In this document: positions 1 through 7,674 of the stretch, one piece after another
Layout: the number at the start of each line of letters is the position of its first letter
How positions within the stretch are numbered: position 1 is the first letter of the stretch
Assembly: GCA_029213145.1 (NCBI GenBank)
Contig: JARGNK010000082.1
Coordinates: 1-34,334 of the forward strand
From: Rubripirellula sp.
Lineage (GTDB): Bacteria > Planctomycetota > Planctomycetia > Pirellulales > Pirellulaceae
Reading direction: 5' to 3'
Length of the DNA: 34,334 bases
Translations under genes and position numbers: made by a program
The notes under the pieces: model-generated
Databases searched by the model: none
What the model saw: only the letters and a program-made list of their open reading frames with translations
What the model was told of the DNA's origin: nothing

Positions 1-21
1 CAGTGAGTGAACGGTCATGAA

Positions 22-1296
22 TCAAATTGTGCCATCCGCGCTGTTGCCTGACACCGTTGTGTTGGTCAGTGTGATTTGGCCTGTTGTGGTTGCTAATCCA
101 CCACCGTCCTCAGCGGCTTGATTTGCGGCAAGCAAGCTGTCAGTGATGTCGACCCGTCCAGCCCCAGTGGCAATCCCACCCCCATCGGTTATCGCGCGGT
201 TACCGCTGATCGTACTGCGACTAAGCGTGACCTCACCGCTATCATTGAACAGCCCACCACCATCACCATATTCAGCGAAGTTATCTTCGATGGTGACGTT
301 CGTCAGTGTGAGCCTGCCCGACTCGTTAAAGACCCCGCCGCCAGAATAACCAACTTCGTTTCCTGATATTTCGCTTGCCGAGATCGATACATTTCCGGAG
401 ATGTTGTACAAGCCACCGCCACTATCGGCCGTATTGCCACTGATCGTACTCCCAGAGATCGTGACGTTCCCTTCTCCGCTGTAGACACCGCCGCCGTAGT
501 AACCTTCTTGTGTGACGCGGTTACCAATCAGACTGGTGTCCGTGATGGTCACCTCACCACTGTTTGGACTGAAAAGGCCGGCCCCCGAGCCGTAGGATTG
601 ATTGTTCTCAATTCTGCTGAAAGAGATGTTGGTGTTACCATCTTCGTTGTGGATTCCGCCGCTATCACCAAAGGAAGCAGTGTTGCCGGAAATGGTAGAA
701 GAGGTAATGACAAGATTGCCATCGAATTCGCTGTAAATCCCAGCAGCATTGTTGGCGGTGTTTCCCGTGACCACACTTTCGCGCAACGTCAGGGTCCCGG
801 AACTTCGAAACCGAATTCCAGCTCCGGCATTAGCGTCGAGCCGACCTCCGGTGATCGTCATCCCCTCGAGCGTGACATCGCTCATCAGCGAATCGATATC
901 GATCACTCGAAATTGGTTCGCCGCACTCGTAGCGGCTCGTAGCGTCAGTTTGTCGGCGTCCGGGCCAATGATTGAAACCGAGTCGGTGATCAGCAACGAA
1001 CCCTTATCGCTGTCGAGGGTAATTGTCCCCGTCAAACCGGGGGCGAATGTAATGGTATCTTCACCAAGCGTTGCGTTCGCGGCGATCACCGCGTCACGCA
1101 GCGTACAACCATCCCCGTCGCACGTACCGTCCCCTGAATCAGTGAGGTCAACAACCGAGAAACTCGCCAGCATTCGTCGGTTTTCAAGAGACTGCAACAG
1201 GGTGCGACGCCTGTGAAGCCGCCGTCGCTCGCGCGATAGCTCTTGAGACTGTTGACGTGACCGGCGCGCAAGGGATTTTAGTACGCTGGAGAGCAT
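22..1296 (-). CDS. secreted beta-helix protein with CSLREA-like start, possibly shortened
   Basis: Predicted cell-surface or extracellular protein of unknown substrate. From the ATG at 1296 it has a short hydrophobic and Arg-rich head, then the motif LENRRMLA, the planctomycete variant of an N-terminal sorting or cleavage motif. Next comes a Cys-containing segment ending CTLRDAVIAANA, which resembles the CSLREA domain. The rest is parallel beta-helix repeats (SGNTA, GGGL/GGGV, TLTNVTI patterns), roughly 20-25 residues per turn. The frame stays open upstream to ATG 1380 and TTG 1404. I prefer 1296 because the LENRRMLA motif then sits about 37 residues in, as is usual. The protein stops abruptly at SADGTI in mid-repeat with no visible C-terminal domain, so it may be truncated. 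Divergent from the sulfatase at 1481. The fold is fairly certain, the function unknown. Confidence 0.8.
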   Translation of the reverse strand: MLSSVLKSLARRSRQQSQELSRERRRLHRRRTLLQSLENRRMLASFSVVDLTDSGDGTCDGDGCTLRDAVIAANATLGEDTITFAPGLTGTITLDSDKGSLLITDSVSIIGPDADKLTLRAATSAANQFRVIDIDSLMSDVTLEGMTITGGRLDANAGAGIRFRSSGTLTLRESVVTGNTANNAAGIYSEFDGNLVITSSTISGNTASFGDSGGIHNEDGNTNISFSRIENNQSYGSGAGLFSPNSGEVTITDTSLIGNRVTQEGYYGGGVYSGEGNVTISGSTISGNTADSGGGLYNISGNVSISASEISGNEVGYSGGGVFNESGRLTLTNVTIEDNFAEYGDGGGLFNDSGEVTLSRSTISGNRAITDGGGIATGAGRVDITDSLLAANQAAEDGGGLATTTGQITLTNTTVSGNSADGTI

Positions 1297-1480
1297 GAGA
1301 AGATCATCAGAAGAGGAGTTGCGACGCCTCCGAGCGTGCACCGCTTGAACGTCGATCTTACTAAAATACACGGCCGGCATTGTGCCTGGCAAATAAACCG
1401 GCAAAACACTAGCACCGGTTTGGACGGTTGGAGTCGCACCCAGGTTCCAAATTTGTCCGACCTTACCCCTCTGTAGAGAT

Positions 1481-3052
1481 GTGTTGATGATTCATTGTTT
1501 CCGACGCCTGCTGTACTTGATTGCCGGACTGCTGATGGGGCATGCGGTGACTGCGGCCAATCCAGACCGGCCAAATATCGTCGTGATTGTCTGTGACGAC
1601 ATGGGGTTTTCAGACATTGGTTGCTATGGCAGCGAGATTGAGACTCCGAATCTAGATCGTTTGGCGGCGGGTGGATTGCGGTTCGTGGATTTCCACAACA
1701 ATGCGAAGTGCAGCGAAACACGAGCGTCTATCTTGAACGGGTTGTGGCATCAACAGTCCAGGAACTTGAAACAGCCCGGGCATGTAACGCTCGCAGAGGT
1801 TCTCCGTGGTGCCGGTTATCGAACGCTGATGAGTGGCAAATGGCACGTTGCTGATACACCACCGCAGCGTGGTTTCGATCGCTATTTCGGTTTCCTGAGT
1901 GGTGCGATCAACTTCTTTACCGGAGCCGACTGGCAGACGGGCGAGAATCTCATGCGTCTCGGTGAACAGGAATTTCAGCCGCCTGATGATTTCTATTCAA
2001 CCGATGCGTTCACCGATTACGCGATCCAATTTATCAACGAATCAGAAAAGCAAGGTAATCCGCGGCAGCCTTTCTTTCTTTACCTTGCGCACAACGCACC
2101 CCACTTTCCATTGCACGCCATGCCGGCCGACATTGCGAAGTACCGTGGCCGCTACCAAGAGGGTTGGGATGTCATCCGAGCGCGTCGACAAGAACGCTTG
2201 AAAACCTTGGGTGTGATCGATTCCACATGGCGTTTATCCGATCGCGATCCGAAAGTTGAATCGTGGGACTCGTTGAATCCAACCGAGCAACAATTCTTGA
2301 TCCCGATGATGGAAGTGTACGCCGCCATGGTCGATCGGTTGGATCAGAATATCGGTCGGCTAATGGATCACCTGCAACGCACCAACCAATTGGACAATAC
2401 GCTGATTGTCTTTTTCTCCGACAACGGAGCGTGCCCCTATGAGCGGTTACGCAGCCCCGGCGTTCAACCGGGACCGGCGAACAGCGATATTGCATACGAT
2501 GCACGCTGGGCAAATATGTGCAACACTCCGCTGCGACTGTACAAGCAGTATGCTCATCATGGTGGAACGCTCACGCCTATGATCGCGCATTGGCCGGCTG
2601 GCATTCAAGCACGCGGCGAAATCAGTTCCTTCACCAGTCACTTGGTCGACTTGATGCCGACCGCCGTCGAATTGTCGGGAGCCGAATACCCCACTGAGTG
2701 GAAGGGGGAGAGTGTTTTGCCGATGGAAGGCGTGTCATTGGTACCGGCGCTAAGTGGAAAGCAAACGCGAGATTCACATCCACTGTTTTGGGAGTTCTCC
2801 GGCAACCACGCGATCCGCGACGGCGATTGGAAGCTCGTTGCCGAGCGAGCCAAAGAATGGGAGCTTTATCACATCACCAAAGATCGCAGTGAAACCATCG
2901 ACCTGGCAGCTCAGAGGCCAGATTTGGTGACGCAACTGGCAAAGAAATATGACGAATGGGCCGCACGCACCGGCGCGAAGTCTCATGCAAAGTGTCGAAA
3001 ATCAAAGCCATCGACCCAGTCTCAACTATTTGATTTAGAAGCAATCCAATAG
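1481..3052 (+). CDS. secreted sulfatase (alkaline phosphatase superfamily) with atypical CSETR motif
   Basis: Predicted exported sulfatase that would hydrolyse sulfate esters, plausibly on polysaccharides. About 25 N-terminal residues look like a signal peptide. The metal-site start is VCDDMG (Asp39-Asp40), followed by the ETPNLDRLA segment typical of S1 sulfatases. The active-site segment is NNAKCSETRASIL with Cys77 and Arg81. The consensus for formylglycine conversion is C-x-P/A-x-R, and here the third position is Glu. Later family features are FFSDNGAC (metal-binding Asp-Asn) and a C-terminal part with DGDWKL and ELYHITKD. The start is GTG 1481; ATG 1487 would remove only two residues. Length (523 aa) is normal. 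The fold is certain; whether the enzyme is activated in the usual way is uncertain. Confidence 0.93.
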   Translation: MLMIHCFRRLLYLIAGLLMGHAVTAANPDRPNIVVIVCDDMGFSDIGCYGSEIETPNLDRLAAGGLRFVDFHNNAKCSETRASILNGLWHQQSRNLKQPGHVTLAEVLRGAGYRTLMSGKWHVADTPPQRGFDRYFGFLSGAINFFTGADWQTGENLMRLGEQEFQPPDDFYSTDAFTDYAIQFINESEKQGNPRQPFFLYLAHNAPHFPLHAMPADIAKYRGRYQEGWDVIRARRQERLKTLGVIDSTWRLSDRDPKVESWDSLNPTEQQFLIPMMEVYAAMVDRLDQNIGRLMDHLQRTNQLDNTLIVFFSDNGACPYERLRSPGVQPGPANSDIAYDARWANMCNTPLRLYKQYAHHGGTLTPMIAHWPAGIQARGEISSFTSHLVDLMPTAVELSGAEYPTEWKGESVLPMEGVSLVPALSGKQTRDSHPLFWEFSGNHAIRDGDWKLVAERAKEWELYHITKDRSETIDLAAQRPDLVTQLAKKYDEWAARTGAKSHAKCRKSKPSTQSQLFDLEAIQ

Positions 3053-3075
3053 GCCTCCTCGTGAGGCTTCATTGG
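3046..3075 (+). terminator. hairpin at the 3' end of the sulfatase gene
   Basis: Around the stop codon the sequence folds as CCAAT, then GCCTC, a five-base loop, GAGGC, then ATTGG, with a small internal bulge. It starts within the last codons and is followed by a short T-rich stretch. It is read as the likely terminator of the sulfatase gene. No strong U-run is present, so this is moderate support only. Confidence 0.45.
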
Positions 3076-3213
3076 TCTTGCTGCAATCGAGGCCTGACGA
3101 ACCGCCTCGTCCAGGTACGTGTCACTTAAAGCAGATTTTGCATTCGGGCCTGCGGATCCTTCGCATGGTTCGGGGAAAACCCTGGATGGCCAATCTGCTA
3201 GCTGCAGACTGTC

Positions 3214-3269
3214 TGCTGCAATCAGCTTGCTGCAATCAGCTTGCCGCAGAATGCTTGCCGCGAAATGAG
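3214..3269. repeat. 14-bp tandem repeat, four units
   Basis: Two exact copies of TGCTGCAATCAGCT (3214-3227, 3228-3241) are followed by two diverged copies starting TGCCGC (3242-3255, 3256-3269). It lies in the gap between the sulfatase and the Tad-like operon and sits just before a second, unrelated 16-bp array. The gap 3053-3481 holds only these two arrays and the terminator-like hairpin; I see no convincing gene in it. Confidence 0.85.
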
Positions 3270-3314
3270 TTGATCAATGCGCCGGGACAGACGTCATTTG
3301 CTCTGGAACACGGG

Positions 3315-3442
3315 CGTTTGGGCACACAGTCGTTTGGGCACACAGTCGCTTGGGCACACAGTCGCTTGGGCACACAGTCGCTTGGGCACACAGTCGCTTG
3401 GGCACAGAGTTGCTTGGGCACAGAGTTGCTTGGGCACACAGT
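3315..3442. repeat. 16-bp tandem repeat, eight contiguous units
   Basis: Eight head-to-tail units of CGCTTGGGCACACAGT with a few substitutions: units 1-2 have CGTTTG, units 6-7 have CACAGAGT, and units 7-8 start TGCTTG. There are no spacers, so this is a minisatellite, not a CRISPR array. Open frames across it on both strands are repeat artefacts, because a 16-bp unit shifts frame each copy and shows no coding constraint. Function unknown. Confidence 0.95.
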
Positions 3443-3481
3443 TGCACCGCTGCGCGGGAACACCGCTGGAAGGTCGATTCG

Positions 3482-3874
3482 CTACCGGATTCCTTCGCGG
3501 CGTAGCGTCAGTTCTCTGCGAATCGTTTTGCCACTAACGAACTGGTTGGGAACCAAGCTGTTTTGATCAAGCGGGACTTCGATTGAAACCGAAACTTCCC
3601 TAGTTGCCAATCCAAAGATTTCGGGTGTCACCTCGACGTGTGCGTTATCCACGCCAATCGAGCGGAGAACCCTGCGGGCTTCGGATTCAGCTTCCTGTGC
3701 CGTAGCGCCCGTAACGCTCCCGACGCGGCAGCCTGCATAGACCGCGTTATCGACGGTGTGTCGCACCATGGCGACACGGCAAAATTCAAACCCTGCAAAA
3801 AATATCAAGATCAGGACGGGTACCACGATCGCGAACTCGACCAGCATTGCGCCAGCATGTTGCTTTCGGATCAT
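3482..3874 (-). CDS. TadE-like pilus/pseudopilin-family membrane protein
   Basis: A 130-residue protein with the TadE hallmark: a short basic head (MIRKQHAG), then a Glu-containing hydrophobic segment, AMLVEFAIVVPVLILIFFAGFE, at about residues 9-30, followed by an alpha-helical stretch (VDNAVYAGCRV) and a small beta-rich C-terminal domain. TadE proteins are pseudopilin-like accessory proteins of tight-adherence pili or of an envelope assembly, anchored by the N-terminal helix. It is the last gene of a minus-strand operon, 77 nt after the VWA/TadG-like gene. No core Tad ATPase or prepilin peptidase is in the window, so the machine it serves is not identified. Start ATG 3874. Confidence 0.85.
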   Translation of the reverse strand: MIRKQHAGAMLVEFAIVVPVLILIFFAGFEFCRVAMVRHTVDNAVYAGCRVGSVTGATAQEAESEARRVLRSIGVDNAHVEVTPEIFGLATREVSVSIEVPLDQNSLVPNQFVSGKTIRRELTLRREGIR

Positions 3875-3951
3875 AGTGAGTTACCTGTTAGTGAAACGTA
3901 GTGGTTGGAGTCGGTGCAATTGTCGTGGCGTGGCGGGACGCAACCCATCTG

Positions 3952-5049
3952 TCAGTGATGTCTCTTGCTCGTCTGGTTTTTTAAATTTCCAGGGGATGTT
4001 TTGCCCATTGGTTGAGTCATCATCGTGCTCAACGAATTCGCGAGCCTTTGAAAAACCGGTTCGAGGTCGGCGCCATGCTCGGCATGAAAGTGGCGTCCGT
4101 TTCCGAGTTCTGCGATTCGCTGCATTTCATTCTGATCGGTATTGGCGCCGCAGGTAACCGTCATGACTTGAATGCCGTCCGCACCCAAGGAGGCAGCTAA
4201 TGCTTTCGGGTCGGTTCTTGTTTTGGACACTCCGTTAGCGATCACGATCATGATCGGTTGGATCCACGAGCGTTGATGACTTTGCTTCAATATCCGTTCT
4301 GCCGCCAGCATTCCCTGTGTGACGTTAGCGGACCCACCGATTTCTAGACAATTGATGGCATTGGAGATCTCAGGGAACTGATCGGTAAGATCGACATCGG
4401 CTGATGCTTGCTGGCTGTACGAAACCAAACCAACTCTCTCGTGCGGTGCAGTGGTTGAGAGGACAGACGAAAACGACTCGATCGCCTGCTTCACTGCTCT
4501 AAGGTCTTCGTCCGACATCGCTTCGCTTCGATCGACGACCAAGACGATATCGCGTTCCACATAGGTCGCGGTCGCAGATGATTTGGGTGCGAGAACAACA
4601 GCACCAAAAATCCTGCTGAAAATCAAGGGGCTCGAGCCTACGGGAGGCTCGAAATTGTGTTTCCCTTGCACAGAAACACTGTTGTAGGGGGTCTTCGCGG
4701 GCTCGAACTTCAGTCGCCCACTACCCAATTCGGCGGTGCGGCCAAATTGAATGTCACTCGTCTCCAAGTTCAAGGGATTGCCGTTGACCTGATTGGAAGC
4801 GGCAAGCTCTTGGCCGCGGATGATTGCGAGTTCTAGATCTTGCGTATCTGCCAGCGTTCCAGCGATCGCCTTGGCGGCGGCCTCGGTGGCTGTGTTCATC
4901 TCCGTTTGCGTCAATTGCATTTGCGCGCTGTCGATTGAAAATGTAATCGCCAACATAAATCCAATCATCATGATTGCAATTTGGACCAGCATCGCTCCGC
5001 GACGAGCGTGGTTGATGAGATTAAGTTGGGGTTTTATCGGCTGTTTCAT
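3952..5049 (-). CDS. TadG-like protein with von Willebrand factor A domain
   Basis: A 365-residue protein with an N-terminal TadE/G-type membrane helix (about residues 19-40, GAMLVQIAIMMIGFML), a TadG-like linker and a VWA domain starting near residue 168 (DIVLVVDRSEAMSD). TadG proteins are thought to sit in the envelope and work with TadE/TadF. The metal (MIDAS) site looks degraded: the DxSxS motif is Asp173-Arg-Ser175-Glu-Ala177, and the later strand that usually reads TDG reads ANG (IVIANGVSK). The C-terminus is Lys/Thr/Ser-rich. The start ATG overlaps the stop of the upstream TadE-like gene by four bases (5046-5049), implying translational coupling. Confidence 0.87.
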   Translation of the reverse strand: MKQPIKPQLNLINHARRGAMLVQIAIMMIGFMLAITFSIDSAQMQLTQTEMNTATEAAAKAIAGTLADTQDLELAIIRGQELAASNQVNGNPLNLETSDIQFGRTAELGSGRLKFEPAKTPYNSVSVQGKHNFEPPVGSSPLIFSRIFGAVVLAPKSSATATYVERDIVLVVDRSEAMSDEDLRAVKQAIESFSSVLSTTAPHERVGLVSYSQQASADVDLTDQFPEISNAINCLEIGGSANVTQGMLAAERILKQSHQRSWIQPIMIVIANGVSKTRTDPKALAASLGADGIQVMTVTCGANTDQNEMQRIAELGNGRHFHAEHGADLEPVFQRLANSLSTMMTQPMGKTSPGNLKNQTSKRHH

Positions 5050-5495
5050 TCTTTCAGCATCACGACGCGGGTGGTCAGGATTTGATTGGTTCCCAGGTGC
5101 CCAAGAAGTTGGCTGTTCGATGCTTTGCAGACACTGACTTCCATCACAATCTCATCGCCTCGTTTGGCCTGGGCAGCCTCACCATTGGGAAACCGGATCT
5201 GCACATCTTTAATTTTTCGCGAGGACAGGATCGACATTGCGATCTCGGCGCCATCTGCATTACTCGAGCCAACGCGAATGGTCTCACGAACCCCTTCGTA
5301 AGCCGCCACGTTGAGTGCCTGCTTCAGAAAAATCAAACCGGAGGCTTCAATCGTTCCGAAGACCAGCAGGATAATGACGGGCAAGCAGACTGCCATCTCT
5401 ACAGCGGCAATCCCAGGACGTTTACGCCGTGATTGCATGGAGCCGATAGGGCGAACTTTCAAGCTTCTGAGTTGGGTGAAAATGGATGGATTCAC
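5046..5495 (-). CDS. TadE-like membrane protein (upstream copy)
   Basis: A 149-residue TadE-family protein. A basic N-terminal stretch (QSRRKRPG) precedes the typical motif AAVEMAVCLPVIILLVFGTIE, with the conserved Glu33 at the start of the membrane helix, then KQALNVAAYEGVRETIRVG and a small C-terminal domain. The annotated start is GTG 5495, which overlaps the stop of the HAMP gene (5492-5495). An internal ATG at 5438 (MQSRRK) would give a more typical short head. The GTGA junction upstream and ATGA junction downstream place it firmly in one operon with the HAMP and VWA genes. It is diverged from the second TadE-like protein at 3482-3874, so the two are probably different subunits. Confidence 0.86.
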   Translation of the reverse strand: MNPSIFTQLRSLKVRPIGSMQSRRKRPGIAAVEMAVCLPVIILLVFGTIEASGLIFLKQALNVAAYEGVRETIRVGSSNADGAEIAMSILSSRKIKDVQIRFPNGEAAQAKRGDEIVMEVSVCKASNSQLLGHLGTNQILTTRVVMLKE

Positions 5496-5950
5496 TTTTC
5501 GTCTCGGGCGTCCGTTTCAGGTTGATCAGGCGGCGTCTCGATTTGTCCTTTGCGAATCAACGCTTGATTGAAGTCGTCGGCGATCTCTTTCCAGAAATCG
5601 TTGCTGCGAAAGCGAAGTGGGCTGACCGCACGTCCTTCGGAGGCGTCAGCCAAAGCGTGCCGCAATCGCAGGATCGGGCCGGCGAAACGGTTTGTCAATT
5701 TGAGAGTGTCCCAGACAAATGCTGGGATCAACGCCATCGTGATGATGAAAAAAGGCATGAAGCGGCGGACAGTATCAGCGAAAGTCTGACCCCAATCAGC
5801 ATCCGGTTGCTCAAACAAGCGAATCCAGATCATCAATGCGACCGCATTGCAGACGAAAAAGATTGACCAGTGAACGGCAACCTTGCGGAGGATTCCAAGC
5901 TGGACATCGGGGTCCACAAGCTGCTTGTGGCGACGAACGGAGCTAGACAT
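5492..5950 (-). CDS. two-helix membrane protein with HAMP-like domain
   Basis: A 152-residue protein with two hydrophobic segments (about residues 24-45 and 64-84). A HAMP-like stretch follows (LTNRFAGPILRLRHALADASEG, then NDFWKEIADDFNQAL) and a polar tail ends the protein. HAMP domains relay conformational signals from membrane helices to output domains, but no kinase, cyclase or MCP output domain is present. The protein may therefore act in trans or simply dimerise. It is the first gene of the Tad-like operon and overlaps the next gene by four bases. Start ATG 5950; no clear Shine-Dalgarno site. The family is clear at the domain level, the role unknown. Confidence 0.8.
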   Translation of the reverse strand: MSSSVRRHKQLVDPDVQLGILRKVAVHWSIFFVCNAVALMIWIRLFEQPDADWGQTFADTVRRFMPFFIITMALIPAFVWDTLKLTNRFAGPILRLRHALADASEGRAVSPLRFRSNDFWKEIADDFNQALIRKGQIETPPDQPETDARDEK

Positions 5951-6154
5951 GAAACGCTCGATAATCTGCGTGTATTCGGTATTGGTGCGGAAACACCCAA
6001 TACGAATCTACGCTACGGATCGGAGCGGCGCATCGCTGCTCTGAAGAATCAAACCCCCGCAAGCAGTGATCCAATTGGCAGAACCCGAAGAATCATCAGC
6101 ACGTGTCTTTAGCAACTGGAGTAAGTGCGGCTGTCCTTCAAATACCACAGTTGA

Positions 6155-6202
6155 TGGATTGGCCAGAGATTGGATCAACGAGAGGGTGGATCAGCCAGAG
6201 GT
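6155..6202. repeat. 16-bp degenerate tandem repeat, three units
   Basis: Units 6155-6170 (TGGATTGGCCAGAGAT), 6171-6186 (TGGATCAACGAGAGGG) and 6187-6202 (TGGATCAGCCAGAGGT), with a trailing partial TGATGAG. The period is exactly 16 bp but the copies differ at several positions, suggesting an old array. Confidence 0.75.
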
Positions 6203-6288
6203 TGATGAGTTGTGCCCAAGTTGCTTCCTGAGCTGAGAGCAAGTTCGCTTATCCAGGCTAGGACGAAGAATCGAAACTTTGCCCCAGG

Positions 6289-6352
6289 CATCATCAGAGT
6301 GAGGCATCATCAGGGTGAGTCATGATCAGGGTGAGTCATGATCAGGGTGAGT
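6289..6352. repeat. 16-bp tandem repeat, four units
   Basis: Four units based on CATGATCAGGGTGAGT: 6289-6304 and 6305-6320 start CATCATCAG, while 6321-6336 and 6337-6352 are identical. A fifth unit is cut short at CATGGGG. The unit sequence is unrelated to the other 16-bp arrays in this window. Confidence 0.92.
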
Positions 6353-6592
6353 CATGGGGGATTTGCGGTGCGATGCTCCCGTTTCAGGCAGGAACCCCAG
6401 TTGCCCAGGCTGCAAAGGGTTTCCCGATCAAGCCATTTGCAGTCGCGGCAGAGGAGGAAAACCGGCCGGGATTGAATCAGATCAAAAACTGCGGCTACCC
6501 GGCCCATTTCAGATGGGGCATCGTTATGATGTTTCGATGGCTATTCGAATGCCTACCAACTCTTGCCTAACAATCGATGAAGGTCCTTACTG

Positions 6593-7522
6593 ATGCGCCG
6601 AATGATGATTTGCCTGCTGCTCTGGACGGGCTTGGTTGCCTCCTTTGTTTCCGCCCAGACACCGGTCAGCCATTCCTTTATTGGCTTTGGGAAAGCCAAC
6701 GGCGTGGTGATCGTAAACGAACAAAAGGAAGTGACCTGGAAACTCGACATGCCCGCCAGTGATGGCTGGGTGTTACCCAATGGAAACGTCCTGTTAGCCC
6801 TTTATGGGACAGAACGTTTTCCCAACGGTGGTATCGTGGAGGTCGATCGTGAATCGAAGGAGTTTGTGTTCGAGTACCAAGGGCAACAAAAAGAAACCAG
6901 CACGGTCATTGTCTTGCCGAACGGGAACTACCTACTAGCAGAACTGGGACCGCAACCGCGGGCAGTGGAGATCGATCGCCGGGGCAAAGTTGTCGGGTCG
7001 ACGCCGCTGCAGTGCCAAGCGAAGAATTTTCACATGCAAACCCGAATGTTACGCCTGTTACCCAACGGCAACTACATCGCCCCGCATTTGTTGGATTTTT
7101 CAGTCAAAGAATACGTTCCCAAGACTGGCAAGGTCGTGAAGGTCTTTCCAACCGATGATCGCGGACGGGACAAAAAAGATTGGCCGTTTACTGCAATCCG
7201 ACTCGAGAACGGAAACACGTTAATCGCATGCACCAATGGAAATCGAATTATCGAAGTGAATGCCGAGGGTGAAACAGTCTGGAGCGTGACCAATGAAGAC
7301 CTCGGTCAAAATTTGTTTGATGACGCCTGCGGAGCGCAACGCTTGCCGAATGGGAATACGGTCATTTCCAGTTATCACGCCAAAGGTGATAGCGTCAAAT
7401 TGTTCGAAGTGACGCGAGACAAGAAAGTTGTCTGGACTTACAGCGGCATGAACGCCGGATTTCATCACTTTCAGATCTTGACGACCAACGGAAAAGCGAT
7501 CGCAAATAACACGATGAAATAA
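6593..7522 (+). CDS. exported beta-propeller protein with repeated NGN blades
   Basis: A 309-residue protein with a signal peptide (MRRMMICLLLWTGLVASF ending in SAQ) followed by repeated blade-like units. Five of them carry LPNGN or LENGN followed by a hydrophobic strand (LPNGNVLLA, LPNGNYLLA, LPNGNYIAP, LENGNTLIA, LPNGNTVIS). This resembles PQQ-like/arylsulfotransferase-type propellers, which often act as scaffolds or enzymes outside the cytoplasm. The catalytic His residues of true arylsulfotransferases cannot be assigned here, so I do not claim enzymatic activity. It stands alone, convergent with the DUF4159 gene, with a strong hairpin between them. Start ATG 6593 with AAGG nine bases upstream. 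Confidence 0.85.
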   Translation: MRRMMICLLLWTGLVASFVSAQTPVSHSFIGFGKANGVVIVNEQKEVTWKLDMPASDGWVLPNGNVLLALYGTERFPNGGIVEVDRESKEFVFEYQGQQKETSTVIVLPNGNYLLAELGPQPRAVEIDRRGKVVGSTPLQCQAKNFHMQTRMLRLLPNGNYIAPHLLDFSVKEYVPKTGKVVKVFPTDDRGRDKKDWPFTAIRLENGNTLIACTNGNRIIEVNAEGETVWSVTNEDLGQNLFDDACGAQRLPNGNTVISSYHAKGDSVKLFEVTRDKKVVWTYSGMNAGFHHFQILTTNGKAIANNTMK

Positions 7523-7524
7523 CC

Positions 7525-7607
7525 GGCGAGTACGGGAAGGCTCGCGCGGCCGATTGGTTACCGTCGCCGCGCGGGTGAGGCCAGCCGGAGGCTCCCGTAA
7601 TCTCGCC
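7525..7607. terminator. nested two-stem hairpin between convergent genes
   Basis: Outer arms GGCGAG plus TACGGGA (7525-7537) pair with TCCCGTA (7593-7599) and CTCGCC (7602-7607). An inner perfect 8-bp stem pairs CGCGCGGC (7543-7550) with GCCGCGCG (7566-7573) over a 15-nt loop. It lies three bases after the propeller stop and before the stop of the convergent DUF4159 gene, so it is a good candidate for a bidirectional terminator. There is no U-run. It may also belong to a dispersed family of planctomycete intergenic palindromes. Confidence 0.65.
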
Positions 7608-7674
7608 CGATCAGCGGGGGCGGATTCCACAGCCATTGGGTTGGGAGCAATAGCGTCTTAAGTCGGTTCAGCAT

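Larger units (their letters stand above)
5951..6592. other. 642-bp divergent intergenic region with two 16-bp repeat arrays
   Basis: This gap separates the HAMP-Tad operon (minus) from the propeller gene (plus) and should hold both promoters; I could not place either convincingly. It contains two different tandem repeats with the same 16-bp period, described separately. Short frames such as 6322-6570 cross the repeats and show no family or credible start, so I do not call them genes. AAGG at 6580-6583 is a possible ribosome binding site for the gene at 6593. Confidence 0.6.

Noticed and set aside
3315..3442. Possible CRISPR array
   Set aside because: Units are contiguous, only 16 bp, with no spacers and no cas genes nearby.
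3072..3566. Long plus- and minus-strand frames across the 16-bp array
   Set aside because: Their translations are repeat products (LGTQSLGHTVAWAHS pattern) created by an array whose 16-bp unit shifts frame; no coding constraint is seen.
6322..6593. Short overlapping plus-strand frames before the propeller gene
   Set aside because: They start within the 16-bp repeat and have no recognisable features.
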